The translations under genes and the position numbers were made by a program. This document shows positions 61,201 to 64,000 of a stretch of DNA of 64,000 nt, one piece after another; the stretch's first letter is position 1, and each line of letters starts with the position of its first letter. Source of the DNA: Strigamia acuminata (taxonomy: Eukaryota > Arthropoda > Chilopoda > Geophilomorpha > Linotaeniidae); assembly GCA_949358305.1 (NCBI GenBank), contig OX442315.1:29104427-29168426 (forward strand). The letters run 5' to 3'. The notes beneath the pieces are model-generated. The model was not told the DNA's origin. It saw only the letters and a list, made by a program, of their open reading frames with translations, and ran no database searches.

Positions 61201-64000
61201 GAGGAACAAATTAAACATTTGCTTCAAAGTAAATTCGAGAGCTTATTTACACGAAACCGGTGAAAACCGTCGAGTCTAGAACAAATGAAAGTTCACCTAT
61301 TTATTTGTTTGCTTATTAAGATAAAGATGCACTCGAAGCGATGCTCAATGCAGAATCCGTTCGCATCCAATCAATAAATTTCACTCTAATTGCATTTCAA
61401 ATTCGGTTTAACCAACCTCGTTCCTTCTCCCACTATGTTTGGCTCTCATGACATCATTGGCCATGTTTACACCCATCATGAATATTGCAACCGACTCCCA
61501 ATGAAAAATTAACGAGCAGCACAATTCGAGTGGAAAAAAAGCGCTTTAAAAACACTCCACGACAAAAAGATGTTAATCGCACTCATTCTGTGTCGCCGTA
61601 AACATGACTAATTCCAGACACGAGTTTGAAGAGATGTAAACAATCAACACAAATATTAAAAAAAAAAAAAGAGAGTTTTAATTGAAGGAAATAAAATTTT
61701 AATTGAAATCAATTTCTACGTCGAGAAATGGACTTTTTAAAACTTTAATGACATAAAAACAAAAAAAAATTAAAAGCGGTTTAACTACTTTTTTAATAAA
61801 AATAACCTAGGTAATAGGAAAAATTTTCCACATTAAAAAAACATGTAGATAAAGTGCCTTCAAAATAAAATCCAATATCTATAAAAATTTAATATTATTT
61901 GTTGCTTTAAAAAAATGCCATCCCTAAGAGAATTTAAATTTAAATATCAACCTCCCTGCTCTGCATCCATTAAAAACAAACAAGTTTTACGTATGCAAAA
62001 AAAATATTAAAAACGACTAAGAAACAAAAATTAAGCCTAAAGTGAACTAACAGCAAAAGTGAGATCATTTCAAAACGAATGCTCAGCTTCAAACTCAATT
62101 CTTGTATTGACTCAACAGATTCGCTTCCTTTTGCACGGGTTCCGCTATAGTGAGTGTCGGTGCCAAAAACGTGTCTACGATTCAGGTAACTGGGGACTTC
62201 ATCCAAATCCCCTCTCCCGCATGCGCAGAAAAAGAGAGCAATCAGAGGCGGTGTGAAAATGTGGAGGTTTAGTGCAAGTGGCACCGACGCCTCGTTTCTG
62301 ATTCCATTTGGAAGACGGAAGTAACGCTACGATAAACAGTGCAACATCCCTCAAGCCTTCGCAAACTCGATACGTTTGCATTGCTTCGTTTTTTTCCATA
62401 ATAATACCGACACAAACGGGGGGAAAAAAATATTCCGAATTTTATCGGTTCAAAATTGTTGCTTCCATACCCCCATATGCAACAACCCAGCCATTTTGGC
62501 ACATCAAAAAAATCCCACGACACCTACATAAAGTGGCAATTGCCTCCACCTTGCTTTCTGCAAAGAAACATCCCTGAACGCTTTAAGATTTCCACTTCCC
62601 ACTCTCCGTCGTCATCACGAAACCACCACAAATTAGTTTTCCCGAGAAGAAGCAAGTGTAAAATTCGCTGTTTAATCCTATCCCCTTAAACCACTTTTTT
62701 TTCTCTCCCAATATTAAATTCTCGTGCAGTGGGTCTCGAGACTCTTCCCCTTTCCCAACACCGAACCAATTACCCTGAGAAACCACGTGTAGTATTGTAT
62801 CACCCCAACCTCGGAGCGATAAAAACTAGATATCCGCAACACTATCCGGATTTCGCTATAACTTTGCAAAACCCCAACATACTCATCCAACATTCGAGCA
62901 ATCACCTCAAACTCGTGCTGGCAATACTCAAGATCAACTGCAAACCACCCAATCTTATCATCGGCCTTAAAGATACCGTGGTATAAAGATCGTAACCCTA
63001 CTAGACGTCGCCTCAAAGGAATACGCAATCAGAGTCATCTCAGTTTCTCCTATGAAATTTGCGAATTTTCATCGGCGCCAACAAATCCTGTGACAATTGC
63101 ATGACTGGGCCCGGCAGCTGGCAACTCACCAAATGGCTACTACGGTCATCGATGCCCGCCGAGCTCAATTGGATTATTGCCCAGTGCCAGCTCACTTGCC
63201 TTTCGCCAAACGGCCACGTCTGCTTACCAAAGAAACCGTGTCTGGCCGTAAAATGTATTGTCACACACTCAACGATGCCACCTTAAAAGAATAAATCGGT
63301 TAAAGGTTTCCTTTAAACCAGTTTCAACACGAATCTCCATTTCCTCCACTCAAATAGATTGCGCAACTTTAATATTAGGTAAACACCCAATCAACTATGA
63401 TTGCATAATTAAGCACGCGTGCTATTGAGGTGCTTAGAGGATGTATTAAACATCAATCGCATTCAAACAAATGCTGTAACAAGTCAAATTTTTCAGTGAC
63501 CGAGTCCTTATCTGTCTAAACCTGTTTTATTTCGAGTCAACATGCTCGAACTCGGTTCATCGATATTAATAGGAAATCTATCAATCTACGATTCGCCGGA
63601 AGCGTGTATCGACCATTGCCCATAAAATTTACGATGGCCAATTCTTATTAGAGTGCTCGAACAAAATTATTGCTTTCATGTCCCATCTATTTTTTTCCTG
63701 ACGGGTTCAAACGTGGGTTTAACCCTCGTGTAAGGAGTGACAAAGCATTTCATCCCTGTTCCAGCGCAGGAAATACAATAAGAGAGATGTAGAGCAAGTG
63801 TTACATCCCTAATGACAGTGTGTGATTGGCAGGTTTATGACACGACGTTGTCGAGAGACCATCTGACTACAACGTCACCTTTAAAGGTGAAGCGACAAAT
63901 GTCCAGCACGATGCAGTGCGCACTAGCGGTTAAATCCCCAGGGTTCCATGTCCGCTCTTGACATTCATCTATCCTTCTTTGGCACAGTGTTCCTTGTTCT

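Larger units (their letters stand above)
51134..64000 (-). other. Upstream TIMELESS intron running off the right edge (at least 12.8 kb)
   Basis: No further TIMELESS exon was recognised here, although very short exons could be missed. Contents: MITE A copy 2 at 52047-52414, a solo inverted end at 53267-53286, A-rich purine tracts at 55130-55235, a CRE palindrome at 60143-60150, an NRF1-like CGCATGCGCA at about 62219, and a GC-richer open patch at 62.3-63.3 kb with frames on both strands but no recognisable protein. The rest is AT-rich with nothing I can name. Confidence 0.6.

Noticed and set aside
1-64000. CRISPR arrays, bacterial operons, phage or viral genes
   Set aside because: The window is spliced animal DNA. 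No spacer-repeat arrays, no prokaryotic gene organisation and no recognisable viral proteins were seen.

Overview
This is a window of animal nuclear DNA. It is AT-rich, and its protein-coding genes are split by GT-AG introns that are often only 55-75 bp long. The gene content (fibulin-1, SLC41 magnesium transporters, NOPCHAP1, SMUG1, TIMELESS) points to an invertebrate metazoan. An arthropod is the best guess, possibly an early-branching hexapod or crustacean, but the sequence does not fix the taxon. All gene models were built by hand from splice sites, codon phase and recognised protein motifs.

Left part (1-20.5 kb) is gene-dense. In order: the 3' end of a fibulin-1-like gene (+); an SLC41-type Mg2+ transporter (+, 10 coding exons); a NOPCHAP1 (C12orf45-like) gene (-, 4 exons); a second, diverged SLC41 paralogue (+, 8 coding exons); two tandem paralogues of an unrecognised single-pass, cysteine-rich membrane protein (+, 6 exons each, the second with a GC-AG intron); a leucine-rich-repeat protein (-, 3 exons); a 22-bp minisatellite; and SMUG1 uracil-DNA glycosylase (+, 3 exons).

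Right part (20.8-64 kb) appears to belong almost entirely to one gene on the minus strand, the TIMELESS/timeout replication-fork protein. Its last 13 coding exons are present. The 11 most 3' exons are packed into 3.2 kb. The next two upstream exons are separated by introns of about 9 kb and 18 kb, and the following intron runs at least 12.8 kb off the right edge. The N-terminal TIMELESS domain lies outside the window. The giant introns carry non-autonomous inverted-repeat transposons of at least four kinds (two inverted copies of one family, one with 68-bp nearly perfect ends, one with CpG-rich internal hairpins), several RFX X-box-like palindromes, CRE-like palindromes, and a TATA-containing candidate promoter for a nested plus-strand transcript. 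No convincing nested protein gene was found.

Functionally, SMUG1 (base excision of uracil) and TIMELESS (fork protection, PARP1 binding in mammals) are convergent neighbours, and both act in genome maintenance. The two SLC41 genes flank NOPCHAP1 and form a small Mg2+-transporter cluster. The orphan membrane-protein pair is the least explained coding content.
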